Assembly: GCA_904501705.1 (NCBI GenBank) | Contig: CAJGCA010000024.1 | Location: 1-22,809 of the forward strand | Reading direction: 5' to 3' | DNA length: 22,809 bases | From: Clostridiaceae bacterium | GTDB taxonomy: Bacteria; Bacillota; Clostridia; Oscillospirales; Acutalibacteraceae | Shown here: positions 21,615 to 22,809 of the stretch, piece by piece | How positions within the stretch are numbered: the first letter of the stretch is position 1 | Layout of the letters: every line of letters starts with the position of its first letter | Program-made: the position numbers and the translations under genes | Notes under the pieces: model-generated | Database searches by the model: none | What the model was told of the DNA's origin: nothing | Seen by the model: the letters and a program-made list of their open reading frames with translations, nothing else

Positions 21615-21642
21615 TTGCAATTCGGTCAGTTGTTGGTATAAT
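21615..21642 (+). promoter_or_regulatory. Promoter of the peptide-binding-protein gene
   Basis: TTGCAA (21615-21620) and a perfect TATAAT (21637-21642) are separated by 16 bp, upstream of AAAGGAGG and ATG 21677. Confidence 0.75.
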
Positions 21643-21676
21643 AATAGTATTACTTATTAAGAAAGGAGGCATCGGT

Positions 21677-22809
21677 ATGCGCCGTATCCTCGCGGGTTTG
21701 ACCGCAATCATCCTGCTGTTCTCCCTCACCGCCTGCGGCGACGACGGCAGCGGCAAAGGCTTTCGGTTTCCAATCGACAACGAGCCGCGACAGCTCGACC
21801 CGCAATCCGCGACCGAAGCCTCCTCGGTGACGGTGATCACCGCACTGTTCGAAGGCCTCACCCGCCTCGATGCCGACGGGGGCGTTGTTGACGGCGCCGC
21901 GAGCTACACGGTGTCGGACGACGGGCTGACCTACACCTTCACCCTCAAGGAATCCTACTGGAGCACCCTCTCCATCCGTGGCAAGCAAACCGACTGGGAT
22001 GAGCCGACACGGGTGACCGCACAGGATTTCGTGTTCGGCTGGCAGCGGGCGGTATCCCCCGACAACCAAAGCGGTACCGCGACCGCCCTCTACGGCATCA
22101 AAAACGCCGAGGCGATCCACAAGGGGGAGAAAAAGCTCTCCACCCTCGGGGTCAAAGCCGTCAGCGACACCGTGCTGACCGTCACACTGGAAAAGGCTGA
22201 CCCCTCCTTCCCCGCGCGGCTTGCGACCGCGCCGTTTATGCCGTGTAATCAGGCGTTCTTCGAATACACGGCGGGGCGGTACGGGCTGGAGACGAAATAC
22301 CTCATCTCCAACGGCGTATTCTCCCTCACCACGTGGAATCACGGTCAATCCCTGCTACTGAATAAGAACGAATACTACCACTCCGCTGACAAGGCGTCGC
22401 CGAGTGCGGTGCGCTTTGTACTGGACAGCGACGATCCCGTCGCCGCGCTGACCGAGGGCGGTCTTGACGCCGCCTTCCTGGCCGCCGACAAGGTCGACAC
22501 GGCACGGCAGGCGGGGGTAACGGTGCACTCTCTCGCGGATTCGGTGCGCGGGGTGTATTTTAACACCGCCGTGCCGACCCTCGCGAGTGCGAGCATCCGC
22601 CGCGCTCTGCGGGATGCGATCGAGTGGGCAACCGTGTACGATCATCTCGCCGCGGCTGGCGAGCCGAAAGCAACGGGCTATATTCCGCCCGACGCGCTTG
22701 TTGGCAGTGAGCCTTACCGCAACGGCGAAAACGCCGCCACCTATTCCACCCGCGTAGAGAGCGCACAGGCGGCTCTCGGCGAGGGACTCGCGGCGGTGTA
22801 CCCCGAGGA
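21677..22809 (+). CDS. Peptide ABC transporter substrate-binding lipoprotein (partial, runs off the window)
   Basis: The first ~377 residues of an OppA/DppA-type (SBP_bac_5) binding protein are visible; the full family length is about 530-560. The lipoprotein signal MRRILAGLTAIILLFSLTAC ends in lipobox LTAC (Cys20), so it should be membrane-anchored outside the cell. Family features are the early NEPRQLDPQSATEASS motif, LFEGLTRLD, TYTFTLKESYWS, VTAQDFVFGWQRAVSP and later LISNGVFSLTTWNHGQSLLL. ATG 21677 follows AAAGGAGG. It begins a new transcription unit after the S1 terminator and probably heads an opp/dpp operon beyond the window. The ligand (oligo- or dipeptide) is not deducible. Confidence 0.92.
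   Translation, partial: MRRILAGLTAIILLFSLTACGDDGSGKGFRFPIDNEPRQLDPQSATEASSVTVITALFEGLTRLDADGGVVDGAASYTVSDDGLTYTFTLKESYWSTLSIRGKQTDWDEPTRVTAQDFVFGWQRAVSPDNQSGTATALYGIKNAEAIHKGEKKLSTLGVKAVSDTVLTVTLEKADPSFPARLATAPFMPCNQAFFEYTAGRYGLETKYLISNGVFSLTTWNHGQSLLLNKNEYYHSADKASPSAVRFVLDSDDPVAALTEGGLDAAFLAADKVDTARQAGVTVHSLADSVRGVYFNTAVPTLASASIRRALRDAIEWATVYDHLAAAGEPKATGYIPPDALVGSEPYRNGENAATYSTRVESAQAALGEGLAAVYPE

Noticed and set aside
1..22809. CRISPR array or riboswitch
   Set aside because: No regularly spaced direct repeats and no recognisable T-box, SAM, TPP or cobalamin-type leader were seen.

Overview
The window looks like a chromosomal segment of a moderately GC-rich Firmicute, most likely a gut clostridium of the Oscillospiraceae/Ruminococcaceae type. 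This is inferred from gene content (TypA, maltodextrin operon, short S1-domain protein, COG2426-type membrane protein), strong AGGAGG-type ribosome binding sites and TTGACA/TATAAT-type promoters. The genus cannot be fixed from sequence alone.

Region 1 (about 92-9600) is an integrated mobile element of about 9.5 kb in the 3' part of a tRNA-Pro(GGG) gene. A 47-bp direct repeat marks its ends (92-138 and 9554-9600). The right copy belongs to the complete tRNA gene (9555-9630, minus strand) and lies beside a tyrosine integrase (8510-9448). From left to right the element carries: a 573-residue protein with a C-terminal HEPN-type R-x4-H motif (possible antiviral effector); a WYL-domain regulator; a ribbon-helix-helix regulator with an operator array; a broken DUF1413-like gene; a two-TM membrane protein of unknown function; a serine resolvase; a small coiled-coil protein; an XRE-type repressor with three operator-like palindromes; an origin-like non-coding stretch; a divergent cassette of three small genes containing in-frame TAG codons; a tandem pair of paralogous unknown proteins; and the integrase. 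No relaxase, coupling protein, T4SS or capsid gene was recognised, so it resembles a small mobilizable or satellite element with defence or regulatory cargo. Base composition is mosaic: the HEPN and membrane-protein genes are clearly AT-rich, the rest intermediate.

Region 2 (about 9600-22809) is GC-rich host chromosome: typA/bipA; a VOC-family protein; a five-gene maltodextrin operon (lipoprotein binding protein, two permeases, 4-alpha-glucanotransferase, glycogen/maltodextrin phosphorylase), closed by a strong terminator; a convergent polytopic membrane protein; a COG2426-type small membrane protein; an S1-domain RNA-binding protein; and the 5' part of a peptide ABC transporter binding protein running off the window. 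The operon makes one pathway: the ABC importer brings in maltodextrins, MalQ rearranges the glucan chains, and the phosphorylase releases glucose-1-phosphate. The importer's ATPase is not encoded here.

The most unusual feature is the 6246-7347 cassette. Two translationally coupled minus-strand mini-genes and one plus-strand replication-initiator-like gene have good promoters, Shine-Dalgarno sequences and terminators, but are interrupted by five in-frame TAG codons and no in-frame TAA, TGA or frameshift. None of the 23 complete coding regions in the window ends in TAG. This could mean amber suppression or recoding (TAG read as an amino acid, Gln fits best), or a run of CAG-to-TAG decay mutations; the sequence alone does not decide.
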